From Eutrigla gurnardus (lineage: Eukaryota > Chordata > Actinopteri > Perciformes > Triglidae), in contig OY741281.1 in assembly GCA_963514095.1 (NCBI GenBank), positions 5,262,154-5,326,153 on the forward strand: a DNA stretch of 64,000 nt, given 5' to 3'. The notes beneath the pieces were generated by a model that had not been told where the DNA came from, made no database searches, and saw only the letters and a list, made by a program, of their open reading frames with translations. How positions within the stretch are numbered: position 1 is the first letter of the stretch; every line of letters begins with the position of its first letter. A program made the translations under genes and the position numbers. This document shows positions 37,801 to 50,900 of the stretch, one piece after another.

Positions 37801-40800
37801 AAACAACATGATAGCAGGAAAGTCTTTGTCCTCCTTTTAAAAATCATCCATTAAACTGATCAGACAAACCGCAGCAGTTTTTGTCACCTCTAGTCAGCGG
37901 TGAAGCAGTAATTGCTTCGGAGACCAATTTACAACAAGCCATAAAAGGCACGCAGGCTCGCCCGAGTGCAGAATATCAGGCTGTTTGCCCTCAGTTTCAG
38001 ACATTCTTAATAACAAACGACAGGCGACTTCTTTTCTTCTTTGAAGAAAAGCAAGGCGGGAGTGAGAGAAACTTGTGTACACACCGACTCTAACAGCTAA
38101 TTATCTGCCTTGGCCCACCAGATGTGTGTGACTGGGCCACACAAAGCAGCTCTGTTTGGAGACATAATATTAGAGCACTCACGCAGCAGAAAGAGCAGGG
38201 TGATGTCATAACAACCTACCCTCTTAGCTAATTTATGTATGAACATTATTTTACATATCTTACCACCCTTGTCATCCACTTAATTAACCTGTCCAATGTC
38301 ATGTTTGTCGTCCTACAGGCAGTTTGTATTTTCAGCCTTTACCGAGGAGTTCATTTCTGCACCGTTCACCGAGCAGATCTTTCACTTCTTTATTCCTGCT
38401 CTGTCGGACGTTCGTCTCTCGTTCCCATTCGAGGCCTTCCTGAGCTCCCTCCAGGCCACCATCGGCTCCTCCTCAGCAGCACAGAGCCAGGCACCATGGC
38501 TGTTTTACTTTGTCCTCTCTGCAGGAGAGAATTGCTTAAGTGGGTAGTTTATGTGTGCACACAGTTCATATTTATAGAGATGAAGATGTGATGAACAGTA
38601 ATTGTGATGGGTGATGGGTGTGTGTCGGCAGGCTCGCTATCAGAGGAGGGTCTCCTGCTATACCTCCGGGCTCTGCAGACGCTCCTGCCGCTGTTGCCGG
38701 TGTCAGAGAGCAGCAGCAGACCTGAGGTTACCAGCGACTCAGAGGACGACGATGATGGTGGCATGCATCCACTACCCAAGCAGGTATGTTAGATCCTCTG
38801 CATGTATAATAGGGCTAGACGACTGGGTGTACGTCGACTTGGAACATGGCCCGTCTTGAAACACTGACCCCGTCTCGTTTAGCATCCTTAGTGGGCGTGA
38901 CTTTTTTTTGCCAGGGCATCACCATTCATCACACTTCATCTATACAACAAATGTGTTTGTGATTAAATTGTTCACTGGAACACAAAATAGTTTACAAGAG
39001 CACAAAGATCTATGAAATTTCCTCATAGATCTTTCATAGCTTTCATAGCCTCTTCATTTTGCTCTCAAAGTGCACCAGATGCAATTAACTTTCAATTGTT
39101 AAATTTCCAAAGTCAACAAGAATCATGTGAAATAATTGAGATCTCAATATTGACAAAAAATAATTATGTTTAGCAGTCGTAATGGATAACATACCACAAT
39201 GTTTGTCAGGTGTGCCGGTGCATGTCATGTTTATGCTAGTATTGTTATATGGGTAGTAAAATTCTCCTATTCTTATGCACATAGGTTTGATTACCATTAC
39301 CAATGTGGGTAAATATAATAACCATTAAAGCACAAATTAGGTACCCCAAAATAATTTTATGTGTGTTTCTAAATGTTTTAAAATATTTCTGGGTGGTCAA
39401 TTGAAAATTGTCACATTTTCAAGCCAGTCTTCTTTCCTTCTCCGTCAGGATGACAGCAGAATCTCCGTGCAGCTGATCACAGAGGAGTGCGTCCACAAGC
39501 TGGACACGAAGCATCAGACCAACGCCCTGCTGAACCTGGTATGGAGGGATTCAGCCAGCGAGGAGGTTTTCACCATGATGGCATCCATCTGTCACACACT
39601 CATGGTTCAGCATCGCCTCATGGTGCCAAAAGTCAGGTACTAATACACAAACAAGACTATAATTACAACATTATAATTTGAGTTTGTAGGCATCTTTCCC
39701 TAATTTCAATAACAAACATTTGGTGTTTTAAATTTCATAATTGTAACCAAGGTGCACCTTCACAGCCAAGCAGGAGTCTCTGAATAATAAGATTACATGG
39801 TAACAAATTTAAAGCCTCTTTCAATTTTATTTCATATCATAACATTTTACACGTCTTGTCGAGACCAGACCAGAGCTTGTTTACACACCCACCTGATTGA
39901 GAGGAAAACCGTGTCTTTATGTGTTTCCGCGCTGTAAGCAGTAATGTAAATAACGGTGAAGTGAGGCAGGCAGTTATCAGCGGTCCGCACCCACTGGCAT
40001 TTACAACCGGCGAAGGAAGCGGGGATGTCACGGAAGCTGTCAGTTCTGGATGAGGGCAATTACCCCTTCTCAGGTTGATTACATTAGGGCCAGGATGTCA
40101 GAGGTGGTGGTGGTGGTGGGTGGGTGGGAGGGTGGGAGGGTGGATGCAGCATTGACTGATGAGAGGTAATCCAGACCGAGCTTCGTGGATAGTCAACCTG
40201 CTCAAGTTAATTATTAGTGCAGCCAGTTGCTGCCAGTTGTTTTAAAAGTGTTGCTGGGGATGTAGATGCATGTTGATATCATGCTAGCAAAGCAATCTAA
40301 CGTATTCTCAAGCATATCCAAAATCACGCGTAAAAGGATAAACATAAATTAGCTTCCTAGGTAATAAAAAACTGGACACATGCAATCGGAGTCCAATGGT
40401 CAACTAGTTATTTTGAAGTATCGCTTACAAATGGTTGAACAGAATTTAGAGGGATTTCAGTGTATATTCCCAATTCCCCTTATTTTGTTTTTTACGGCTT
40501 CCTCCTTCTCCTCGCTTTTACCATAAATCCTGCCCTTCGTCTTCCATCATTATTGGATATCTGTACAAAATAATTAGCTCACTGAGAAAGATTAATCACT
40601 GCGGGAGTGGACGGGATAGCTTTACAAGAGGCTAAGGGGAGCAAATTGCATCCCTGCCTTGATTTACTGCTCTTACAGCAAAAAAAGAGAGGCTGGCCGG
40701 TCGTCCAGCCAGCCCGGCACACTGCCTTTTTAATAAATATGTAAAATGTCTCATGAAATTAATTTTTTTTAGAGGACAACTTAAAAGCTGTACGGTGATT

Positions 40801-41223
40801 CAGGACCAAAATGGATTTTTGATTGGTTTGCTAATTGTACTTGCCCAGGTTTGTTCAAGTGGGTCCTGTGATTTCCCTTTAATTGTTTAGTGTTGGATAT
40901 TTGGTGTAATTTCACTTTGATAGTTTGGGTTTCAACCCAATGTAGCACTGTGTCGCTAACGGGGCTCGCTCTGATGAAAGTGAGAGCAGATGAGCTCCGG
41001 TCCAACGTGATGCTGTGATTTTTGTGTTGTCGTGAGATAATGACGTTGATCATTTTGATGCAGGAGTCGGCAAAACAAATTTGCATTCAGGTGGAAAATG
41101 ACTAGTTTAGTCTAGAAATCTGATTCAACCACAGCTTTTTTTCTTCTTCTGCTGAACAGAGATTCTTTCATTACTGTAAAATGAAATGATCTGGGCGTGA
41201 TTCAAGCTGCTTTTCACACACAC

Positions 41224-41312
<89 letters not shown>

Positions 41313-41938
41313 CACACACAACCCCGTTTGATGTCTTGACTTTGTTTATTAGTGGTTCATTCCATGATTGAAATGGGGGTTTGGGTTCTCTCAGGCCGTA
41401 AATCAGCATGTCAGCTGGCATTTAGTGCTTTGTTTCCCATTTCAATCAAACACCCGCATCACTTGTTATGAGCCCACAGCACTACTCCTCGCTTCTCTCC
41501 TGAGCCTTGTAGTAGTGACAGATGGTGTGTGCTCGGCACAAACCATTTTTCAAGCCCTGTTGCGGCTCGTCGTCTGACGCTCTGCTCCTAATGCTCATTT
41601 CCAATTTAGGAGTTTTGAATGGGTTTTGGTAGATTGAATGGTGGAACGGGAAATTGAGCATTGACATTGAGATGCGAATATTCAGCAAATATAGGATTCC
41701 CATTTTCTCTCTTTTTTTTTGTGTGTTAGCCCTTTTTGCCACTGACCTTTGCTCCTCTCCTCCACTGAGAATACATGATGCTGGCCTGTTAAATGCAAGC
41801 ATCCTTATAGGTGTCGGCACTGTCACTCTTAAACAAGGGCCTATTATATGCAGGGGCACTTTATTTTACCTTCGAGCTTACTTACCACATTATTGTCACC
41901 TGTACTTACCCTCTGTGTGAAAAGCCATGCAATTTAGG

Positions 41939-41974
<36 letters not shown>

Positions 41975-44900
41975 AACAAAGAGCAGCTTCACACCTTGGT
42001 GCCACAGTCCGTTGAGAGCAGAGCGACTATAGCGAGGTATGTGGGCCCTCCTCGGTGTTATCATGTAATTCACTGAGAGTGTGGAAGCATGCTGGCGCTG
42101 CGGGGTCACGGCGAGGGCCAGGCTTCCCCTCCTCCTCCATCCTCCATTGTCTTGTTCCCCTGGCCATTAAGTTAAATGGGGCTCCAGCAGGAAGCGAGAG
42201 GGCTGTTTATGACCCGAGCTGGGTACCCTCGCCAGCAACTAGTTTACTAATGGAAGGTGCCTCGCCTAAATAAAGCTTAATGGCTCATTTAATCTCTTTT
42301 CGGGCCCTCACACGGTATAAAACGGGAGAGAAAGGCCAAGAACATTCTAGGAGGGAAATGTTGGTTAACGGTGTCATTTATTTTTTCCTCTTATGGGTCC
42401 TTTGGTTAATAGGGCAAACTTAACAATCTCAACATAGCAGACGGATTGACGGAAAGTCATTTTAATGGTCTTCACACTGATTGTGTCATCTGAAATAGCT
42501 GCATACTTTTATAAAATGTTTTTTTTACATGTAATGTGTCTCTTTGCTTTGTTCTCTACAGACTCCTGTACAGTTTAGCTTTCAATGCACGTTTCCTGAG
42601 GCATCTCTGGCACCTGATAACTTCCATGACAACAAAAATGATCACTGGGTGAGCTGATTCAAAGCACATTATTGTTTATTATTATTTTGTGTATGTAAAG
42701 CATGTGTGTCATACTTAGCCTCTACTTTTCTGTCTGCCTCCTCAGCTCCATGGTGCCGCTGCTGCAGCTGATCTCGCGAGGGTCTCCCATGTCGTTTGAG
42801 GACTCCAACCGCATCATTCCCCTCTTCTATCTCTTCAGCTCTCTCTTCAGCCACTCCCTCATTTCCGTGCATGACAGCGAGTTCTTCGGTCATGAATTGG
42901 AAGGTAGTTAACGTTTTTTTATCCGTTTAACTGGATCTTAAAGTTTCTAAATACAATACACCCTCGCGTATCATCTCCCAGTTCCCTCTTTTGGTGGTTT
43001 TGGCAACAGTCACACGTTGTTCTTGCCACCATGTAAATGTGAAAATCAATATCTGTTAAAGACTGAGTACGTTTATCCCTCGGAACAGGTCAGACACAGT
43101 CCTCCATGATGCCCTTCACGCTGTTAGAGCTGGTGACTCTGTCTCGCTGTCTGAGGGACGCGTGCTTGGGAATCATCAAACTGGCCTACCCCGAGACCAA
43201 AACAGAGCACCGCGAGGAGTACATGGCTGCCTTCCGCAGTGTGGGTGTGAAGACAAACACAGCAGTTCAGCAGCGGATCCAGGCTGAGCAGAAACGCTGG
43301 GTCCAGCTCTTCAAGGCAAGATATATAAAGCTATTATGTTTGGTAATCACACCTGGAATCACTCCATTTCTTTTTATTCAATCCAATCCAATCCAATCAT
43401 TAAAGTGCCAATAGACAAGTTTGTTTGCACTAACTTATAAAGTAAATGTTGATTGTAGAAAGGTACGGGTATGTATATTGAAATGACCCCAGCTCTACCT
43501 GCCACTGGGAAGCCGAAAATTTGGTTTCGATTTAGGGTACAACAGGAAGAGGATAGTGCTCTAGGTCTGCTTGGAAAGGCTCAAGGTGAAGGTGACTCGT
43601 GGCTCCAACTGTGAGCGTTACAGCATTCCTCGACCGGACCTTAAATTGTTTACAAGAGCAGGAAATTCTTTATAGATCTAGCCCCTTAATTTTGCTCTCA
43701 AAGTGCATCAAATTCAGCATTTTTACATTGAAATGTGTAAATTCAGGGTCAATATTCCGGTACTTTTTAATATCTCATTATGCACTATCAATGTAAGTTA
43801 TTTGCAGTTTCTATCTCCAGTAGCAGAAATGGTGCATGTTGGAACAACCAACATATCAAAATGCAGTGATTCCTTATACTTGACGAGCACTAGCAGCACC
43901 AGTTGCTAAAAGATGCCAGACAACTCCATCCGACCCGGTGCTGTGTTAGGGTTAGGGTTAGTTAGTCTGACTATGATTGTGAATTAATTACAATATAATA
44001 CTTTTTAATAACATTTATTTATTTTCCCTGATTGTCTGAATAAGTCGCTTAATTTGTTGCTAGTAGGCTCTGAAGAAGACTGAATGTGATCCGGCTGTCT
44101 CTTCTTTACCGTCGATACCTAAAATCATAAATCACGATTCGTGACACATTTTGGATAATTAGTATGTAGCCTCTCTGTGCACTGAAGCATAGTGACCTAA
44201 TGCCTTGTCTGTGTTAGTGGAAATCAAGCATGTATGCATGAACAGGCAACGACAAGATGAAGCGCTGCCATTGAGGTCATCCATTTGTTATTTACACAGA
44301 AGTAATGAGGCAGAAAACAGCATTACCTTCATTCTCCTTGGCTCTTTTTCTCATTCCACTGCTGCCTTTCATTTCACCCCTTTTCCTTCCTACCGCTCTC
44401 TATCAGGGGAAACAGTAATTAAGAGACTTTGTTCTTGGCTGTAAGTCTTTGACAGAAGGATTTAGAAGTGAACACTGGCATTCTCTGAAAGGTGGCAAAT
44501 ACACGAAGAGCATGTTGGGAATTTTCATAAAAGATCTGCTCGAAGGCCTCTTGTCAGTTAAAATGACCCATTAAAGAAGTGGGGAGCAGGGGGAATGCAT
44601 TTTCCAAATTGAACGGTGGGATTTACAGTCGGTTTAACGCTGCTGACCCCTAACACGCTAATGTTTGGTTCGTGTCATCAGCCGTCCCTCCCCATCTTTT
44701 ATCGCCTCCATTGTCGAGCTATCTATTTAATTGAAAGAAGTTAATTGAATGAAAATGATCAACTAAGCTTGTATTAATATTGCTAATGGAACTTTCTTCT
44801 TGGCCATGTTTGGAGAACGATGTCACGCTGGAGTTTGGGAAAGGCCCATTAAGGCTTGCACTTAACCCGATGGGCTAATTAAGGAATGCTTATTCATTCC

Positions 44901-47900
44901 TAGAGTCAGGGGGTAGGCCGGCTCCAAACCCATCGCCACGCGCCTTTTACAGCGTTTTGCACTTGCCATTATTGCGGACATTGCCTCGCAGCGATAGGCC
45001 CGGGATTGATTGTCGCCCTATGAAAATGACGTGCTTTAGAAAAGAACATTTCGATTGAAATAATCTAGCCTGGGTATTATATGGAAATGAACTGGCTGTG
45101 ACTGACTGTATGGCAGACATATCAGCTCCCTTATCGCATCTTCATGCATGAGGTTATATAGCGGATGACGGCGACTAGCCATAGCAACAGCAGAGCCTGT
45201 GATGTCTAGTCAACGGAAGCTTAAACCTAAACGTTTATTTGGTAAAAATGCTACTTTACGGTCTTCGATTACAATCCTGGACTAAAGTGAATATTAGATA
45301 AAACTTCTGACAACAGATGATCGGTTTAGCCCACATGAAGTGGCTCTGTTACAAAGTCACACCATCACTCCAAAGTGAGATATCATATATTGCAACCCTG
45401 AGCCTTCTTCAGGCTATCTAGAGCCATGCTTCCAGTGCTGTGAACTGTTGCTGCCTGGTCTTTTGCATTCTCCGTCCGATGGCTGATGTCAGCAGCAGAC
45501 CTCGCCAGTAATTAACAGGGCTGGACATTGAGGGACGGCACAGGTCGTTTTTCTTTTATACTCCCTATAAATGGTGCACTAATGGCTGAATTCTCAAATT
45601 GCTTTTTTTCCCCTCTTCTCTAAGCGAAGGCACCTCATCATGTTGAACAGCAAAAACTCAGTGCTGTTTTCACTACTCTGAAAAGGACTTGGAATCTTCT
45701 CCTCTTACAATGAAGTGAAGTCTGTGGGGATATAATTGCCCGCGTTAGAGATGTTAATGTGATGCATGCATGTGTGTGTGTGTGTGCCTGTCTGTGTTTG
45801 ATCTACTACGCAGGTCATCACTAACTTGGTGAAGATGGTGAAAGCTCGCGACATTAGACGACCTTTCTGTCCAGGAGGTCACTGGCTCTCCGAGGAGGTC
45901 AACATCCGTGCCGACAAGGTACTTGGCATTCATTTTAGCGGATTAGATTTTGTGTTCATTTTCTTTGGATGTGATATTATGTCCGATTTTAGCCTTATTG
46001 TGAAATGAAATGTGAATACAACGCCTGATAATCTGGAGCTGCATTCACAAAGCCTCCTGATATGATTTGATTGCAGTGGTTAAGGTCAGTGAATAGTCAA
46101 AGAATTATGTTTTTTCCCCCCTTAACAATCAGATGAAATCCAAAGTCAGGATAAAATCTTATTGCGAGACAGGACAGACGTCCACACACCTCTTTGTATG
46201 AGTGGTTGATTGGCTCTCCAGTTTAATCATTATTTTAAAACATAGGACAAGGTGGTGACTAATGAATAATGAAGTAGTAATAAGTAATAATACTTTACAA
46301 TGTATGAAGCACCTTTAAAAGTAGTTCACAGAGATTAAATCCAGAGCAGAGCAAACTAGATAAGCAAGAAGAATAAATAATATCACAATACAAGTAAGCA
46401 AAGGGGCTTAAGCACCACCCGACAAGAGAAGTTTTTAGGGCTTATTTAAAAGAAAGCTGCTGTTTTTTTATGGATTCAGAGCTTTGGCAGGAATTTAATC
46501 TTTTTTTATTACCTGACTTTTCTGCTCCAGGTCACCCAGCTGTACGTCCCCTCTGCGAGACACGTGTGGAGAACTCGTAGGATGGGCCGCATCGGGCCAC
46601 TTCAGTCAACGCTTGATGGTAGTTTAATCTTTTCATCCTTTTTTGTTGTTTCAAACCCACATTGGTCTTAAAAGTGATGCCTGAAAAAAATATATTTTAC
46701 TTATGAAAATGTTGGAGTAACCCAAAAGTATTTCATACGAAAAAAGTATGCAAAAGAATTAACACAAATATGTCATTAAAGCATTAAAAAAACATTTTTA
46801 CGTTTATACTGCCCTACAAGTAAAGGGCTATTATCCATGTCTTAGAGTATTTGTGAACAAACTGCAACATCTTGACTGTTCAATCAATCAATCAATCTAT
46901 CAATCAATCAATCAAACTTTAGCGTATAGTACAAGTGTTTGTCAGTTTGAGACTAATGCATGTGACACAATAAAATTATAAAAATTCAACAAAATATGAT
47001 TAAAAGCTATGATAACAGTAATAGTTATAAAACAGCATCAAATTAATAAAATAAATTAAATACTATAAAATAAGTTATTAATAAAATAACAATACAATTG
47101 AATAAACTTTACTATTAAAATAAAACAAAGCAAAGTAAATAAAATAATATGTTATCCAAAATGCTACACGGATCTATAGTATAGAGCTACTCCATTGGCG
47201 ATGGATGAAATCTTTGGATCATATACAGTAATGCATGTGTCAACTTGATACATAGTCCAGGAAATCATTGTAATTGCTTTCCAAGGTCACCTTCTCTGTT
47301 TAATTTGTCTTATTCTATGGAGCTGTGCATTGATATTATTTCCCATATTAGCTGGGAGTCTTCCTAGGTTCTATCAAAAGTAGATGAAAGGAAGCAGTTA
47401 GGGTTCAAATTGAGCCTGCCTTCGCTGTAGGACTAGAAAATGAGTCTCCCTAAACAACTGATCATGTACTTTATTAGCTGAAAGCTCATCATGTAAAGAT
47501 TTCTTTCACAGCACTTCGGAAAAAAAAGCTCAGAAAAGTAATTAGCCTTCCCCGTTTCAACAAAGATGTATCGCCACATTTTCTCCTCATTGACTCAATT
47601 AGACACTCAGGGGAAAATACACTGACGCAGGCAGGGCTTCATCCCCGGTTTCTGTGAAGTATGGTGTGAAAACAAGCTGATAACAATGTGTGTATGATCT
47701 GCCTAATCCCACTCAGAGGCTGTATGGGATAAATTCAATTAGTGTGAAAGTACCTGATGAACTCAGCCACATCTGGTCCACGTGTTTGTCCTGCCTTTTC
47801 TCATTTCCTTAAATGGACAGGGCCGTGGCTGATGAATGAGCAACGTATTGACCACTCCGAGGCCATATTTCTCCTCAAAGATGGAAACCTGATAGGAAAA

Positions 47901-50900
47901 TGCAGATCAGATTGACTAATTGAGCAGAATAATTGAGCTGCAGTAGACGCAAAGTGAGGAGGGTGAAGAGCGGTTTAGCTATTGTGGCGATTTCTTTTGT
48001 GGGTTTAACGGGCTAAACCCAGAGTTTAATACAAAACAAACATCAGCTTAATGGATGAAGCCCGGCAGGTGGATGGGCAGCTCAGAGTTAATTAAAAGGG
48101 TGTAGGATGGAAATGTCTTTAATGGCCGGCCTGTAAACGGTGGACTCAGTCTTACTTACAGAGCTTAGCAGCGAGGGAGGTAATGATACTGTTAGAGGAG
48201 TGTAACACACAGGGGACACCTGATGTTGGTAAATATCCTCCAGATAAAGCAAGGCTGTTAATCCCTGTCCACTTGTAGTTGACCTTGACCTTTGAACCCT
48301 TTGGACGTCAAGACAAAAGAATCGGTGTCAATAGCACTTAATTATGAAGAAAGCCTCCGAAAGCCGAAAGAAACATGTTGTTTTCCTATTGAAACAACAT
48401 TTTTTTAATGATAGAACCATCATGTCTACACGTTGGAAACAAAGATTTTCAAGATTTAATCTTTGCTATATTTAAGCTGTATCTTGGATGATCATATTTA
48501 GGTAGTAAACACAAATATGTCTGCCTTTCTGAAGTTGGTTTAGAGCCTCCGCAGCTGTCTGTGTCTGAAGAGAGACATCTGGCCATCCTCACAGAGCTCC
48601 CTTTTGTGGTTCCCTTCGAGGAGCGAGTCAAGGTAATGCAAAAAAATTGTTGTGTTTGATGTATTTTGACTGAGTATTACAGGTCTCTCTGAAGAATTGT
48701 GTTGATATCGACATTCTGTACATCCTGAAAAAGATCCTATTTTGGAAATTGGAACGGTGCTAGAGTAGAACAAATCTTGGTATTGCATAGAAACTACACA
48801 GTTCAGGTCTTATCAAAGCTGGCTCCTTTATTTTATATGTTGGCATAGGCTACAGTCTATCTATCACTTATTGGATGTGATTGCAAATTTTGTTGCCGTC
48901 CTTCGTTTCAGTCCAATTCTTGTCCTCATCACTCATTATACAATAAAATAGCGAAGCAAAGTACAGTATAAGTGCATAATGACTATAAGTTTGTCTCTTT
49001 TCGCTCTAAACCACCCGAAATGTCATAAAATGCCAAAATAAAACTGATTAAGGCTAAGTATGAATGATAAATAGCAGCATCCATACTCAGAATTAAACAT
49101 TTTTACAGCTGAGAGGATTTGTTGCTGACCCTGTCACCGGGCTAACATCTGTCTTGTAGATCTTCCAGAGGTTAATCTATGCTGATAAACGGGATGTGCA
49201 GGGGGACGGGCCATTCCCTGATGGCATAAGTGTCACCATCAGGCGCAACTACATCTACGAAGATGCCTACGATAAACTCTCTCCAGAAAACGGTATGGCT
49301 TGCATCACAGCGAATTTACACATGCATTATTTGTTTTCAAGATGACAAGTACCAGAGGAGAGGACTCATGGTGTAGCGGATGTTTACATTGTTACTGAAA
49401 CTCTTCTTATGCTCTATAAAATCTTAACATTGAAGATCAAGGTTCCCGTTGGCATTAAAGATGAAGGTTAGATCTCTCCTTGTGTAGAGTATTGAATTTC
49501 GGCAAAGCATAATTGTGGTTCCGATTATTATAATGGACCACATAAAAGCAGAATCAATTATTTTAAGTCACCCCTTTTGTGTTTGAATTTGAAAGGGCAC
49601 TTCGGTGGGGGCAATCTGATTAAAAAGAGTAGTAGGAGACCTGGGCTGAAGACATGATCTATATCATTTATGTGTCTATAAGTTATGGCTGCCTTTGATT
49701 TATCACTGTACATCAATTATTCTGAAAGATGACCTCTTTTACGGAATGTGATTTGAATATTCTGCAGGTCAAGAAAGTGCTTCCTTGCAAAATGTTTGTT
49801 GTGAAAAACAACGTGATCCACTAGATTTCAAATGGTATTGGAGTGGCATTTCTGATCCAGTTTGTGTATTTACAGAAATAATCAGGTAACTACTTGGAAA
49901 GTTTTCTTGCTGGTAATATAGAATTATTATTTTTTTTAGTTTTACTGTATGATATCAGCCAGCTGGATAGCATACAGCAGTGTATATAAAAAAATACACG
50001 GATATCAAAGTAAAAAATACACATTTGCATATGATTTAAAATAATATAGATCTGGTACACAAGCTGGGAAAATGTTCCACCAAATTACTCACCAACTGAC
50101 TGATTTTGAAAATGCAACATGAAAGTTAGAAGTCATTCTATTGGACCTGTTTTATACAAATACCTACTAGAAAGTGTCAAAATGGCTGAAAAAGGCTAAG
50201 AGTTTAAAGGTTTTATAGACGATGTAGTAGCAAAGTTGTTTGCATGACTTTGCATTTTGTTTCTTGCAAGCTGCAGTCTCACTGGTTCTCTCACCTTTAC
50301 ACAAGCTTTTTCCATTTTATCTGTTCAGAATACGTCATGTGATTTAACTCTGTTTTATTGTATGTTTTAATTGTTGGTTTTTTGAACTGTTTATGAGCTG
50401 CTGTCTGAGCCAAGTCTCATTTGCAAGATAGATTCTCAATCTCAAGCCGATGTCTTGGTTAAATAAAAAGAAAATGCTGTTAAAACGTACTTTAGTAAAA
50501 AATACAGACTCCTGTTGCTACATTAAAACACCTGTGAAATTGCAAATAGAGCCGATTTCTTGTGTTTTGATTACTTTTCATTTTGACAATGCCAAGAATG
50601 GATGTTTTTTCCATTTGAAAACATGTTGTTTATGCCTTCTCAGAAATATATCAATGTCAGAAACACATTTTAGTGGGTACCTTTAAGGCGTTGAGTGGAT
50701 CTGATTTATTGTGTTAATTGTTGCCTGTAAGATTTGAAGATGAACCATTACAGACTTGGAAGATAATCATCAACTATTAGAAGTTAAAGACACCGTCAGG
50801 CTCAATTGTTTGACTCGATTCTCCTGCAGGGAATTGCTGTACTATGAATGTAAAGAATGAAAATCACTGAGGTGTTGCATGGTTTATTGTGACCATTAAC

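Larger units (their letters stand above)
43316..45813 (+). other. ube3c: ube3c intron 13: GC-AG intron with an enhancer-like block
   Basis: The exon must end ...WVQLFK|VITNLVK to keep the frame, so the donor is AAG|GCAAGA (GC at 43316-43317) with acceptor ACGCAG at 45813. AG|GCAAG is the known GC-AG donor form. The intron also holds an interspersed repeat (about 43640-43730), two TTAGGG units (about 43948-43966) and a conserved-looking stretch at about 44440-45180. Confidence 0.8.

Noticed and set aside
41125..41421. Open frame encoding a Cys-Val repeat protein
   Set aside because: Translation of the (AC)n microsatellite.
43948..43966. TTAGGG repeats as an interstitial telomere
   Set aside because: Only about two units, next to an interspersed repeat; too short to mean a fusion point.
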